Source: Cupriavidus sp. EM10
Lineage (GTDB): Bacteria > Pseudomonadota > Gammaproteobacteria > Burkholderiales > Burkholderiaceae
Length of the DNA: 64,000 nt
Direction: 5' to 3'
Assembly (NCBI RefSeq): GCF_018729255.1
Contig: NZ_CP076061.1
Coordinates: 1,922,001-1,986,000, forward strand
Shown here: positions 17,433 through 27,151 of the stretch, piece by piece
How positions within the stretch are numbered: the stretch's first letter is position 1
Layout: each line of letters opens with the position of its first letter
Notes under the pieces: generated by a model
What the model saw: only the letters and a program-made list of their open reading frames with translations
What the model was told of the DNA's origin: nothing
Databases searched by the model: none
Position numbers and translations under genes: made by a program

Positions 17433-19741
17433 GGGTCATTGCCCTCCGGTATGGCAGGCACGGCCTGAAGCGGCAGCCTGCGGTGGCGCTGCCCGGTCAG
17501 CGCGAACAAGGCGTTGGCCACGGCCGGCGCGATGGGCGGCGTCGCGGCTTCCCCCACGCCTTCTGGCGGCGCATCGCTGTCCAGCACGTAGGTCTCGATG
17601 GCGGGGCAGGTCTGCATGTCGACCAGCGGATAGTCGTTGAAGTAATGCTGCTGCACCTGTCCGTTGCGCAGCGTGATGGCCTGCTGCAGTGCGGCCGACA
17701 GCCCGAACACGATGCCGCTTTCCATCTGTTGCTCCACCAGGTTCGGATTGATGACGCGGCCGCAGTCCACCACGCAGACCACCCGCGCCACGCGGAAGCT
17801 GTCGCCGTCCCGCGCTACCTCGGCCACCTGGGCCACCACGCTGCCAAACGATTCGTGCATCGCCATGCCGCGTGCGAACGCCACGCCATTGCGGTCCTTC
17901 CATTGCGCAGGGCCGCGCCACGCCGCGCGCTCGCGCAGCGTCTCCAGCACGCGCACATGGCGGCGGTGCGCCGGCTGCGTGAGCAAATCCAGCCGGAACG
18001 CGAACGGGTCCTTGCCCGCCGCCGCCGCCATTTCGTCGAGAAAGCACTCGACGAAGAAAGCCTGGTGCGAATGGCCCACCGAGCGCCAGTAGCCGACCGG
18101 TACGGGCAGCTCGATCCGATGGTGGCGCACCAGCATGTCGGGGCACGCGTAGGGCTGGTCGAACGCGCCTTCGGCCATGGTGGCATCGGTCAGCAGCCGC
18201 GTCAGGAAGCGTGGTTTGCCAAACGTGCGGGGCAGCGCCTGCTCGGCGATCGACTGGCTGGCGGAGGTGCTTTCCCATGCAACCAGCTTGCCATCCGCGT
18301 CCAGCGCGCCCCGGCAATCGGCCATGCAGGCGGGCCGGTAGAAGTCGTGCATCATGTCCTGCGGACGCGTCCAGATGGTCTGCACGGGCTTTGGCGCCGC
18401 ATGCCGGGCGATGGCCGCCGCCTGCGCAATGAAGTCCACCTCCAGCCGCCGGCCGAACGCACCGCCCAGCAGCAGTTGATGCATCTCCACCTCGCCCGCG
18501 CTCAGGCCCAGCACGCTGGCCACCGCCTTGCGCGCGGCCATCGGCACCTGCGTCGACACCCATACCCGGGCCTTGCGCCCGTCCACCTGCACCGTGCAGT
18601 TGACCGGTTCCAGCGCGCCGTGGGCCAGGTAGGGCACCTCGTAGCGCATTTCCAGCACCTTGCCGCGCTTCAGCGCCGCCCGGGCATCGCCGACGCTGTG
18701 GAACGTGTGGCTGCCATCGTCGCTGTCGAGCGCCTTGGCCAGCGCCGCGCGCACGTCGTCGCTGCTCAGACCGGCGGCCGGTCCGTGTTCCCAGTCGACC
18801 GGCAGTTCGCACAGCGCACGCATGGCGATGAACGGATTCTCGGCGATGACCGCCACGCCGCCCGTGCCGCCGTGATAGGCGTCGACCGCATAGAAACCCT
18901 GCACGCCGATCTTGTGCATCACCTTGTTGGCGTCGAACTTGCGCGCGGTGCCGCCGAGCGTCGGGCACATCTGCACGCTGGCGTAGAGCAGGTTGTCGGG
19001 CAGCGCATCGATGCCGAAGCGCGCGGTGCCATCGAGCTTCGAGGCCGCTTCGATCCGGCCCAGGCGCTTGCCGATCAGCGCGTACGTCTTCGGGTCCTTG
19101 AGCGTGGGATGGTCGGGATGGGGAAGGTCGCGGGCTTCCGTGGCCAGTTCGCCAAAACTGGCCGAACGGCCCGAAGCGTGGAACACCCGTCCGGACCTGG
19201 CCTGGCACTGTCCGACCGGCACATCCCAGCGGCGCGCGGCGGCTGTGCACAGCATGGCGCGCGCGGACGCGCCCGCTTCGCGCATTGGCTGCCACAGGTC
19301 GACGATGCTGGTCGACCCGCCGGTCACCATGGAGCCCAGCAGGCGGGCACTGTGCCGGGCCAGGTATTCGCTGACATGCGCCAGCGCGCCGTCGTCGTCG
19401 GGACGATACGGCAGGCTGCGCGGCAGGTTCTCGTGGTTGATGTAGAGCGGATCGATGGCGGACTGTTCCACGCGCACCTGCGACCAGTCGGCGTCAAGCT
19501 CCTCGGCCAGCAGCATGGCGGCGCCCGTATGCACACCTTGCCCCATCTCGGCCTTGCTCATCACGATGGTCACGCGGTTGTCGGCACCGACCACGACCCA
19601 GCCGTTCAGCCGCGCATCGCCAGTAGCGGCGGGCGGCGGCAGGTTGGCGCCCAGACGGTCCTCGGGCCGCAGCAACGTCCATCCCACCACCAGCGCGCCC
19701 GCTGCGGCACCGCCGAGTAGAAAGGTTCTGCGAGTCAGCAT
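17399..19741 (-). CDS. Molybdopterin-binding large subunit of a molybdenum hydroxylase (IorB-like)
   Basis: A 780-residue subunit. The N-terminus TRRTFLLGGAAAG is a twin-arginine signal, so the folded enzyme would be exported to the periplasm. Mo-cofactor elements include KAEMGQGVHTGAAMLLAEEL near residues 60-85, GGAFGRRLEVDF and the C-terminal GVGEAATPPIAPA with the base Glu. The family oxidises aldehydes or hydroxylates N-heterocycles. It is first in a two-gene unit with the [2Fe-2S] subunit. No accessory XdhC/MobA-type gene is adjacent. The substrate cannot be told from sequence. Confidence 0.88.
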   Translation of the reverse strand: MLTRRTFLLGGAAAGALVVGWTLLRPEDRLGANLPPPAATGDARLNGWVVVGADNRVTIVMSKAEMGQGVHTGAAMLLAEELDADWSQVRVEQSAIDPLYINHENLPRSLPYRPDDDGALAHVSEYLARHSARLLGSMVTGGSTSIVDLWQPMREAGASARAMLCTAAARRWDVPVGQCQARSGRVFHASGRSASFGELATEARDLPHPDHPTLKDPKTYALIGKRLGRIEAASKLDGTARFGIDALPDNLLYASVQMCPTLGGTARKFDANKVMHKIGVQGFYAVDAYHGGTGGVAVIAENPFIAMRALCELPVDWEHGPAAGLSSDDVRAALAKALDSDDGSHTFHSVGDARAALKRGKVLEMRYEVPYLAHGALEPVNCTVQVDGRKARVWVSTQVPMAARKAVASVLGLSAGEVEMHQLLLGGAFGRRLEVDFIAQAAAIARHAAPKPVQTIWTRPQDMMHDFYRPACMADCRGALDADGKLVAWESTSASQSIAEQALPRTFGKPRFLTRLLTDATMAEGAFDQPYACPDMLVRHHRIELPVPVGYWRSVGHSHQAFFVECFLDEMAAAAGKDPFAFRLDLLTQPAHRRHVRVLETLRERAAWRGPAQWKDRNGVAFARGMAMHESFGSVVAQVAEVARDGDSFRVARVVCVVDCGRVINPNLVEQQMESGIVFGLSAALQQAITLRNGQVQQHYFNDYPLVDMQTCPAIETYVLDSDAPPEGVGEAATPPIAPAVANALFALTGQRHRRLPLQAVPAIPEGNDPWCQSVSTARP

Positions 19742-19987
19742 GACATGGCCCCCAGTCGCCCTGGTCCCGAATCGCAGCGTGCAAGCCGGATTCCGTTGCT
19801 GCCGCGATCACCTATATTAGTCAATGTCGCCCGCCATCGCGAGGCGGCGTCGGCGTGCATTGGCCTAAAGGCCAAGGCGCGCCCGGCAGAAATAAATGCG
19901 ATGGAATTCGGATGGAAATCCGATGGAAGCGCGCGCCGGATGCCGGATGCTGCGGGCGCGCCGCCAGTTGTCCGGGGGAGGTGCGCG

Positions 19988-22332
19988 ATGCCTGTCGAAG
20001 CCATGCATGCCTGGGTGATGCGGTTGTCCGCCCCTTGGAAACAGGCGCTGTTGCGGCATGGCCTGGACCTGTCCTCGGTGCGATCGGCCGACGAAACCGC
20101 TGCGATCCTGGAGCGTCCGCTACAGATCGACTGGACGGACCCGCGCGTGGCCGAACTCAGCCGCGCCACGCAGCGCGCCGTGGAACCGGGCGATCCGGCG
20201 CGCAGCCTGCTGTATCACATGCTGGCGCTGGCGGAGTGCCCGGCGCTGGATGCGGGCGTCGAGCTGGCCGATCTGGATCTTCTGGAAAACTACATTCACT
20301 CCCGCGCGCCGCTGCCGGACGACTGGACATCGCTCGACATCGCGGTGCTGGCCTGCCAGTACCGGCCGGCGCGCCGCACCGGACACCAGCAGCACGCGGA
20401 CCTGGTGTTCTCGCGGCTAGGCATCGCGCGCAATGGCGATACCGAGCCCAGCTATGACCCGCGCACGCGCAGCCACCTGCCAACGGTGGCCGGGCATCCG
20501 GAGCATGTGCGCGTGCTGCCCGCGCACTATGCGGCGTACCTGGTGCGCAGGATGCGCGGGCCGTCCAAGCTAAGCCTGGTCGAGGGCGAGCGCGAGGGCG
20601 ACGATGCGCGCGAATTCCTGGTGCCCATGCGCAAGCTGTTTGCCAGCGGCTGCGTGCCGGGGCAGGACCTGACGCTGGAGTATGGCCACCACCATGTTGG
20701 CGACAAGCTGCGACGCGCCGTGCAGGCGCGCTGGGGCGTGAAGCCCGAGCCCAAGGCGGTTCTGGGCAATCCGCCGTATTCGCAGTCGTGGCGCTTCCCC
20801 GATGCCACGCAGGACCCCGGGCCATTGCCTGGCTCCACCGCGCCGCCCATCGCGCTGGTGCGCAAGGGCGATTCGGTCTGGCTGATGCCGGGAGCGCTGC
20901 CACTGATCGAGCCGCTGACGCCCGAGCATTTCAAGGTGCGGGGGTTCCGGGTGCCGCCGCAGTGGCGCGTGCTGCCGGTGGTCAATCGTCGCTTCACGAC
21001 GCAGCGCATATTTTCCGACCTGTTCAAGCTGTTTCTGGAAGGCATCAACGCGCTGCGCGAGCGCTATGTCCCGCATTTCGCGCCGGCGTTCCTGCGCTAC
21101 CCGGAGCCGCGCAACGCGCCCGAGTTCATCAATATCCGGCACCGCTGGCACGACGCCGACGCAGCCTATCGCGACATGTGCGCGGAGCCCGCCGACCGCG
21201 ACCGCTTCCTGGCCGATGTGAAGCAGGGTGGCTATCACGCCCAGCTGTTCCTCGATCATTGCGCGGAAGGCGCGGTCAGCGTGCGCGTGGCGCAATGGCC
21301 GGGCCGGCACGTGTTTCCGGCCTATTCCGTGGTGGCGGCGCCCGATTTCTATCCGTACGCCGACCAGGCCGAACTGCAGCGCTGGTTCCGCGAACAGAAG
21401 ATCGATCCGAAGTCGCAGTTCCGCAGCGGATCGCCGCTTTCGCTGAGTGCCGAGCGGCTGGCGGCCAATCCGATGCACGTGGACCCGTTCAGCGCGGCCC
21501 GCGCGTTTGCGCCAGACGAAACCACGCTGCCGGTGTCGTTCAGCCTGGCGCCAAGGGGCGGGCGCCTGAGGCCGATGGCGCGCACGTGCCGCGCATGGTG
21601 TCGTTTCTGTCCGATGCCTCGTCCAGCGTGTTCGCGCCGGGCTGGGACGTGACCTACGCCGGGGGTTGGGGCGGCATCTACCTGGCCACGTTCGGGCTGG
21701 GCAGCCCGTTTGCGGAGGACATCAAGCTGTGCGCGGCGTCGAACAGCTTCTGGCCGGCGCTGAGCCCGGACGCGTCGCGCACGTTTCATCGCGCCGATGC
21801 GCCGACCGCCTTGCCGATGCTCGACGATGAACTCGGCTACCACCCGTCGCACCCGCTGGCTGCCGCCGGCGCAGCGCGGCCCGGCTGGGACGGCGAATAC
21901 GGGCCCTACCTGACGCCAGAGGGCGAGGTCGACTATGCCGATATCCAGCGCTCGGACTACGTGGCCAACGCGCTGCGCGGACAGATGCTGTTTGGCGCGT
22001 TCGAGCACGTCGACTCCGCCGAACTGATCCGGCGCATCGGCGCGCTGCGCCATGCGGTGGCGGCTTGCGACAACGGGCAGGTGCCGTCGCATACGCGGCT
22101 GTGGCTGGTGTCGGCGCGCAGGCTGGAGGGGACCGGCGGCGATGCCGGGGACACCGTCTATCGCTTCGTGTTCGTGCTGCCCGCCGATGCCAGCGCCGTG
22201 CCGCGCCAGCATGCGCCGGGTCGGCTGCGCGTGCCCTATGCCGAGGCATTGCAATGCGATGCCACGCCGACGGGGCTATTGGGCGGCGTGCAACGACGTC
22301 CGCCCGGCCCGGACGCGCTGCGGCTGTACTGA
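19988..22332 (+). CDS. Unrecognised 781-aa protein, possibly a distant CTQ-oxidase-like enzyme (frameshifted)
   Basis: I do not recognise this family with confidence. The ATG at 19988 follows GGGGGAGG. The frame breaks at GGGG 21555-21558; one more G gives SLAPRGRAPEADGAHVPRMV and continuity to TGA 22330-22332. No signal peptide is seen. Notable parts are a His-rich segment LEYGHHHVGDKL, NIRHRWHDADAAYRDM, and a C-terminal TYAGGWGGIYLATFGLG followed by DIKLCAASNSFWPALSPD. A Cys and Trp in such a setting, with a flavoprotein gene directly behind, recall LodA/GoxA oxidases and their LodB partner. However the usual LodA N-terminus is absent. Function remains open. Confidence 0.55.
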
Positions 22333-22338
22333 TCGACC

Positions 22339-23288
22339 ATGCACGCCGGTGGCGTACTGGTGGTCGGCGATGGCCCCGCAGGGTGCGCGGCAGCCATCTC
22401 GGCGGCCAAGGCGGGATGCAGGGTGACGATGGTCGGCATCGGCCGTAGCCGCGCGGTACCCGAATTTGCGTCGTCGGCGGCGTTGCGCCTGCTGGATTCG
22501 ATCGCGCCCGAGGTGGCCGCCCGCGCTGACGTGTGGCTTGCGGAGGGTGGGCCCGGCGATACGGGTCGTGCCCTGGATCGCGCGCGGTTCGATACCGGGC
22601 TGCGCGAGGCAACCGTGCGGGCTGGTGTCGACTATCGACGCATGCCGGCGGCCATGCTGCGGCCGCGCGTCGACGGCCATCGCATGGTGGGCGTGGAGGG
22701 CCTGTCCGACAGCGGGATGGATGCCGATGCGCTTGCCGTGATCGACGCTACCGGCGTCAACGGCTGGCTGCGGCGCAGCGTGGGCCTGGCGGAAGTCGTC
22801 GATTCCCGGCCATGGTGGTTGCAGCGCGGCGCGGGTGTGCTGGATGGCGGGCGGGCCAGACATCCGGCCACGCACTTTGCCATCGGCCCCGACGGCTGGC
22901 TGTGGCGGCACGCCATCCCGCACGGCTGCATCTGGACCGCGTTGCGCAGCAGCCGCGACACCACGCTGGCATGGCCCGACGACATGCAGCCCGTGGGCCG
23001 TATCTGGCGAGAGTGCCGGCGCTGGCGCCATCTGCGTCAGCCAGCGGGCGCCGGGTTCTTTGTGTGCGGGGATGCCGCGGCTATCTCGATCCTGCGTCGG
23101 GAGATGGCCTGCGTTTTGCGCTGGAGTCGGGCGCCCGTGCCGGCACGCTGGCGGCTGGCGTGGTGCGTTGGCCGCAGCGCGGCAGCCTGGCGGCGGCGCT
23201 ATATGCGGACTGGGTGCTGCAAACCTATCAGGCCGGTCGGACAGCACTGGCTGGTGTCTACGCAGCCGCGAATCTGTCCGTGCGATAG
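22339..23288 (+). CDS. FAD-dependent oxidoreductase of the halogenase/LodB type (frameshifted)
   Basis: A flavoprotein starting six bases after the preceding stop. It has the FAD Rossmann motif LVVGDGPAGCAAAISAAKAG at residues 6-26 and, after correction, the second FAD motif CGDAAGYLDPASGDGLRFAL, as in tryptophan halogenases, geranylgeranyl reductases and LodB. The frame breaks at GG 23079-23080; one more G restores 316 residues ending AAANLSVR. The tight linkage suggests it modifies or serves the 781-aa protein. If that protein is a quinoprotein, the flavoprotein would be the maturation enzyme; this is inference. Confidence 0.68.
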
Positions 23289-23563
23289 CGGCTTCCGCGA
23301 CTAATGCGGTCCGGCCATGAGATTGCCAGGAAGTCGGACGGCTTGCCGGCGTGGCGAAACACATCGGTCTCCCGGCCACGTCGCGCTTGCCGTGATCGAC
23401 CCTGCGGTGCCCCAGGTGGCGGCCGATGCCCGCGCGCGTAAATACCGTGCATGAATGTCGGCCGCAAGCCTCGTAAATGACAGTTGCAAACGGAACACTT
23501 TGTCAGGTGCCTCGACGCTACAGTGACTCCTCCCGATTCTGTAGGCTTTCTGGAGGTACACGA

Positions 23564-23959
23564 ATGAAGCAACATCTGGCGAAAACCCTGTTGATGACTG
23601 GCGCACTGATCGCCTCCTACCCGCTGCTTGCGCAGCAGATGGCCCCAGTCCAGCAGGCACAGCCGATGCCCGCCCCGCAAGCGGCTACTGTCGCCCCTGC
23701 CACGTCCGCTGGCTATGCCGCGCCTGCCGCGCCTGCTGCGTCGGTCGATGTCGCGCAACAGCAGCCGGCCGCCAACCCGTACGCGCAGGGTTCGATGGAA
23801 ACCGTGCAGATGGGCGTGCCGCCCGCGCCGGGCGCCGCGACCATGGCACCCGCGCCGGCGCCGGCGCCGATGGCAGTCGACCCCGCCAGCATGAGCCTTC
23901 CGCCCGACGCCCTGGGCAGCCGCCTGGGCCGCCGCAACGTTTTCCTCGACGGCGCCTGA
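23564..23959 (+). CDS. Small secreted Pro/Ala/Gln-rich protein, unknown function
   Basis: A 131-residue precursor with a signal peptide (KHLAKTLL-type start, ending PLLAQ). The mature part is low-complexity Ala, Pro, Gln and Met, with a short charged end GSRLGRRNVFLDGA. The start follows TGGAGG. Composition suggests a flexible periplasmic or surface linker. No domain is recognised. It stands alone between the flavoprotein and an exported hydrolase gene. Confidence 0.65.
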   Translation: MKQHLAKTLLMTGALIASYPLLAQQMAPVQQAQPMPAPQAATVAPATSAGYAAPAAPAASVDVAQQQPAANPYAQGSMETVQMGVPPAPGAATMAPAPAPAPMAVDPASMSLPPDALGSRLGRRNVFLDGA

Positions 23960-24014
23960 CCTCGCGCGCAGGGCGGATTCGGCCGAAGCCGGCGCCTTGT
24001 GCACCTGTGCATGT

Positions 24015-24035
24015 GCCGCACAAATGCTGTGCGGC
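24015..24035. repeat. Perfect inverted repeat between two genes
   Basis: GCCGCACA (24015-24022) and TGTGCGGC (24028-24035) form 8-bp arms around AATGC. No T tract follows, so it is not a clear terminator. It may be a weak terminator of the secreted protein gene or an operator for the isochorismatase-like gene 66 nt downstream. Confidence 0.5.
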
Positions 24036-24101
24036 GCATGGCATTGAACGGCCCCGCCGTGCAAACCTAGACTGGCGCCTCATTTCATCGAGGAGCCTGT
24101 C

Positions 24102-24806
24102 ATGACCCTGAACCTGTTGCGCGGTTTCCGGCTGGCCGCCGTGAGCCTGTCGCTTGCGGCAACCGCCGGCGGTGCCGTCCACGCGGCGCAAGACAATCCG
24201 CATCCCGGCATCCGCGCGATGCTGGGCGCCAAGCCCATCGAGCATCTCGACGCCCGTACCACGGCGCTGGTGATCATCGACTTCCAGAAGGAGTATTTCT
24301 CCGGCCGGATGCCGATTCCCGATGGCCAGCGCGCGATGGACAACGCGCAACGCCTGCTGGCGTTTGCCGACCAACATCGCATGCCGGTCTTTCAGGTGCA
24401 GCACGTCGCCCCGGCCGGGGCCGCCGTGTTTGCGGTCGATGGCCAGACGGTGGCGTTCCAGCCGGGCATGGCGCCGCGCCCGCAGGACGTGGTGCTGCGC
24501 AAGGAAACCGTGAGCGTGTTTGCCAGCACGGACCTGGACCGCCGCCTCAAGGCGATGGGCGTGAAGACCATCGTGCTGGCCGGGCTGATGACGCATGCCT
24601 GCGTGGCCGGTGCGGCGCGCGACGCGGTGCCGCTGGGCTATCACGTTGTGGTAGCATCCGACGCCTCGGCGACGCGCGATATCACGCGCGCCGATGGCCG
24701 CACGGTCGGCAAGGACGCGCTGCACGAAGCCGCGCTTGCCGAGATCGAAGACACCTTCGGCGATGTGATGACCACCGCCGCCATCACGCAGCTGCCGCTG
24801 CGCTGA
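24102..24806 (+). CDS. Exported isochorismatase-family cysteine hydrolase
   Basis: A 234-residue protein with all three catalytic residues of the family: Asp60 in VIIDFQKEYF, Lys134 in LRKETVSVF and Cys167 in GLMTHACVAGAARDA. It is related to nicotinamidases and other amide or isochorismate hydrolases. Unusually, residues 1-29 form a cleavable signal peptide (ending AVHAA), so it should act in the periplasm. AGGAG precedes the ATG. An intrinsic terminator follows 8 nt after the stop. The LysR gene directly downstream may regulate it. Confidence 0.85.
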   Translation: MTLNLLRGFRLAAVSLSLAATAGGAVHAAQDNPHPGIRAMLGAKPIEHLDARTTALVIIDFQKEYFSGRMPIPDGQRAMDNAQRLLAFADQHRMPVFQVQHVAPAGAAVFAVDGQTVAFQPGMAPRPQDVVLRKETVSVFASTDLDRRLKAMGVKTIVLAGLMTHACVAGAARDAVPLGYHVVVASDASATRDITRADGRTVGKDALHEAALAEIEDTFGDVMTTAAITQLPLR

Positions 24807-24814
24807 CACTGACG

Positions 24815-24835
24815 AAACGCCCCCCGGGGCGTTTT
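24815..24835 (+). terminator. Intrinsic terminator after the isochorismatase-family gene
   Basis: AAACGCCCC (24815-24823) pairs perfectly with GGGGCGTTT (24826-24834) around CC, followed by T and a T-rich stretch. It separates the hydrolase from the LysR gene that begins at 24860. Confidence 0.8.
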
Positions 24836-24859
24836 CTGCTTTTGGGGGACGGCAATTCA

Positions 24860-25750
24860 ATGGACCAGCTGCTTGCCATGCGCGTGTTTCGCGCGATTGT
24901 CGACGCCAGGGGATTCTCCGCGGCCGCCGAGCGGCTCGACCTGTCCCATTCCACGGTGTCCCGGCAGCTCAAGCAGCTAGAAGCGAGCATGGGCGTGCAG
25001 TTGCTGAACCGCAATACGCGCCGCTTTGCATTGACGGACGCTGGCGAGCGCTACCACCGCTATTGCGCCGACATCCTGGCCCGCATCGACGCCATGAACT
25101 TGGCGATGACGGGAGAGGGCGCCCAGCTGTCAGGGCCGCTGCGCGTGACGGTGCCGCTGGCCATCGGCACGCTTGAACTGCAGGACTGGCTGCCGGCGTT
25201 CCGTGCGCGTTATCCCGAGATCCGGCTCGAACTGTCGTGCAGCGACCAGTTCGTCGACCTGGTGGCCGAGCGCTTCGACGTGGCGCTGCGCATCAGCAGC
25301 GCGCCGCTGGCCGACAGCAGCCTGATGGCAAGGCGACTGGCCGAATCGGAAACCGTGCTCGTGGCGTCGCCCGCGTATCTGGCCGGGCATGGCCTGCCGC
25401 TCAATGCCGGCGACCTGGCGCACCACGAGCTGCTGGCATTCGCGGCGGCTCCCGATATCTGGCAGCTGACCGATGCGCAAGGCCAGACGGAGCGCGTGGC
25501 CGTGCATGGCACGCTGACCGCCGACGCGATCACCGCGCTTTACGCTGCGGCGCTGGCCGGCGCCGGCATCGCGGCGTTCACGGCGCGCACGGCCCGCAGC
25601 GAACTCGCTCGCGGCGGCCTGGTGCGGGTGCTGCCGCAGTATCACGCGGGTTCGAGCCACTACTACGCGCTGTATCCGCACACCCGGCACCTGGCGCCCA
25701 GGGCGCGCGCTTTCATCGACTTCATGGCGGGGCACTACGGGCGGCTGTGA
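24860..25750 (+). CDS. LysR-family transcriptional regulator
   Basis: A 296-residue LysR regulator. The N-terminal helix-turn-helix reads FSAAAERLDLSHSTVSRQLKQLE, followed by the linker LNRNTRRFALTDAG. The C-terminal periplasmic-binding-like effector domain has SGPLRVTVPLAIGTLELQ and ELSCSDQFVDLVAERFDVALRI, the pattern of the DsdC/PA0477-like group. The ATG at 24860 was chosen over GTG-type upstream starts because it begins the canonical MDQLLAMRVF. It follows a terminator, so it needs its own promoter in a gap of only 25 nt or readthrough. Confidence 0.9.
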   Translation: MDQLLAMRVFRAIVDARGFSAAAERLDLSHSTVSRQLKQLEASMGVQLLNRNTRRFALTDAGERYHRYCADILARIDAMNLAMTGEGAQLSGPLRVTVPLAIGTLELQDWLPAFRARYPEIRLELSCSDQFVDLVAERFDVALRISSAPLADSSLMARRLAESETVLVASPAYLAGHGLPLNAGDLAHHELLAFAAAPDIWQLTDAQGQTERVAVHGTLTADAITALYAAALAGAGIAAFTARTARSELARGGLVRVLPQYHAGSSHYYALYPHTRHLAPRARAFIDFMAGHYGRL

Positions 25751-25944
25751 TGTGCGGGGCGCTTTGGCGGGCGGCGGATATGCGATGCATCGGTCCGGTG
25801 CACGCGCGGCGCTGACTGGATGGAGCGCCCCCGGAAAAATCCGCCTCGTGCGCCTTGAACGCCTACAGTAGTGAAAGTCCCGGCGCCGCAAGCGGCGTGG
25901 GCACGGTCTTTGCGCGATCCGGTCAGAGCTGGCCCACCACCATC

Positions 25945-26286
25945 ATGCAAGAGCTTGCCTTTCGCACACTGCTATATCGGTATTTTTTCTTCGACTGGAT
26001 GTTCAAGGACGCCAGTCGGGGCGACCTGATCGCGCGCACGGCGGCATGGCGCTTCAACCAGGCACGCGCGCACTGGCTGCTGACCTATATGCGGCGCTGG
26101 CTGTGGTGCGGGGTGCTGCTCTACGCGCTGGGCGGCGCGGTGGAGGTGCTGATGCGGGCGCCGGTGCTGTCGGCCTGCTTCTATGTGCCGGGCGCGCTCA
26201 GCGTGCCGGTCAATATCTTGATCGGCGTGATGTGGGTGGGACTCAAGGCGTGCCCCGGCCCAATACGTACGCGCACGTCCCGCTGA
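25945..26286 (+). CDS. Small predicted membrane protein, unknown function
   Basis: A 113-residue protein from ATG 25945. A conserved-looking N-terminus MQELAFRTLLYRYFFFDWMF precedes a basic stretch and two hydrophobic segments at about residues 47-66 and 72-95 (LWCGVLLYALGGAVEVLM and a second with VPGALSVPVNILIGVMWVG). The rest of the longer frame from 25855 is low in support. No motif is recognised. The C-terminal PGPIRTRTSR looks less membrane-like and could be the product of an undetected frameshift. Confidence 0.55.
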   Translation: MQELAFRTLLYRYFFFDWMFKDASRGDLIARTAAWRFNQARAHWLLTYMRRWLWCGVLLYALGGAVEVLMRAPVLSACFYVPGALSVPVNILIGVMWVGLKACPGPIRTRTSR

Positions 26287-26564
26287 ACGTCCCTGGCCGG
26301 GTTTCACGGCTGCAACACTCTCGAACGGAGTGGACTCGCGTTCGGAAGCCTTCGCCCGCAAAGCGGCGTCCATCGGGCAGTGGCTCGCTCCTTGCATGGA
26401 CGCGAGGTTGCTCACACTCCCCGGCGTGTCGCCTGCAAGGTGTACGCGTCCATCCCCCAGTTGGTCAGGCCGGTTGCCCGCGTGGGCCTGCCGGGTCACG
26501 CTCCGAAGACATGAGCCGCCGTCAGTGCGCTGGCGACGTTGTCCCATCCTGTCGGAGATTTGCC

Positions 26565-26858
26565 ATGACCCGATACATCGTGCTCGCAAGCTTTACAGAC
26601 CAGGGCATTCGCACTGTCAAGGACACCACCAAACGCGCGGCAGCCGTGCGCGAAATGGCGCCGCAGTTCGGCGTGAAGGTGACCGACGTGTTCTGGACGC
26701 TCGGAAAATATGACGTGATCCTGACGCTCGAAGCGCAGGACGAGGCGTCCGTGACGGCCCTTGGCCTGTCGATCGGCGCACAGGGCAACGTCCATACGCA
26801 GACACTGCGCGCCTTTACCGAAGACGAGATGAAGGGAATCCTGGGCAAGATGCGCTGA
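26565..26858 (+). CDS. GYD-domain protein
   Basis: A 97-residue protein that fills a GYD domain: it begins TRYIVLASFTDQGIRTVKDT and has the conserved WTLGKYDVILTLEAQDE and a late ALGLSIGAQGNVHTQTL. The family is small, dimeric and of unproven function, with a ferredoxin-like fold resembling AsnC ligand domains. GGAG lies upstream of the ATG. The 278 nt before it contain no convincing gene. Confidence 0.85.
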   Translation: MTRYIVLASFTDQGIRTVKDTTKRAAAVREMAPQFGVKVTDVFWTLGKYDVILTLEAQDEASVTALGLSIGAQGNVHTQTLRAFTEDEMKGILGKMR

Positions 26859-27087
26859 ACCTGCTTGCCTTGCCGCCGGCCTTTGACCGCGCTTGCGTCG
26901 CATCGCCGGCGTGGCGTAGTTCGTTGCCGCCACGCCGGGTGGCCGTGCGGTACGGCCCATGTGATGCAACGGCTAGGCGTTTACCCCCGCATCGCCAATG
27001 GCACCATGTAAGAACCGGGTAAGCGGCACGCATTACCTTGTCACCATGCCGCGCTGGGCACACCCGCGTGGCACAGGCAGCAGATGC

Positions 27088-27113
27088 CGCAAACAGATGT
27101 CGCAAACAGATGT
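27088..27113 (+). repeat. Tandem 13-bp duplication upstream of the DUF485 gene
   Basis: CGCAAACAGATGT occurs twice back to back (27088-27100 and 27101-27113), with a degenerate third copy start (GGCAAAGG) behind it. It lies 38 nt before the DUF485 start, in the probable 5' leader. Confidence 0.7.
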
Positions 27114-27151
27114 GGCAAAGGACGTGCAGCAGAGATGCGCAGGAGACAAGG

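Noticed and set aside
17483..19720. 745-codon plus-strand ORF
   Set aside because: Antisense shadow of the molybdenum hydroxylase large subunit; no start signal and no recognisable motif.
26287..26564. Possible gene in the 278-nt gap before the GYD gene
   Set aside because: Frames here are short, lack ribosome binding sites and change composition along their length; nothing repeats or folds clearly.
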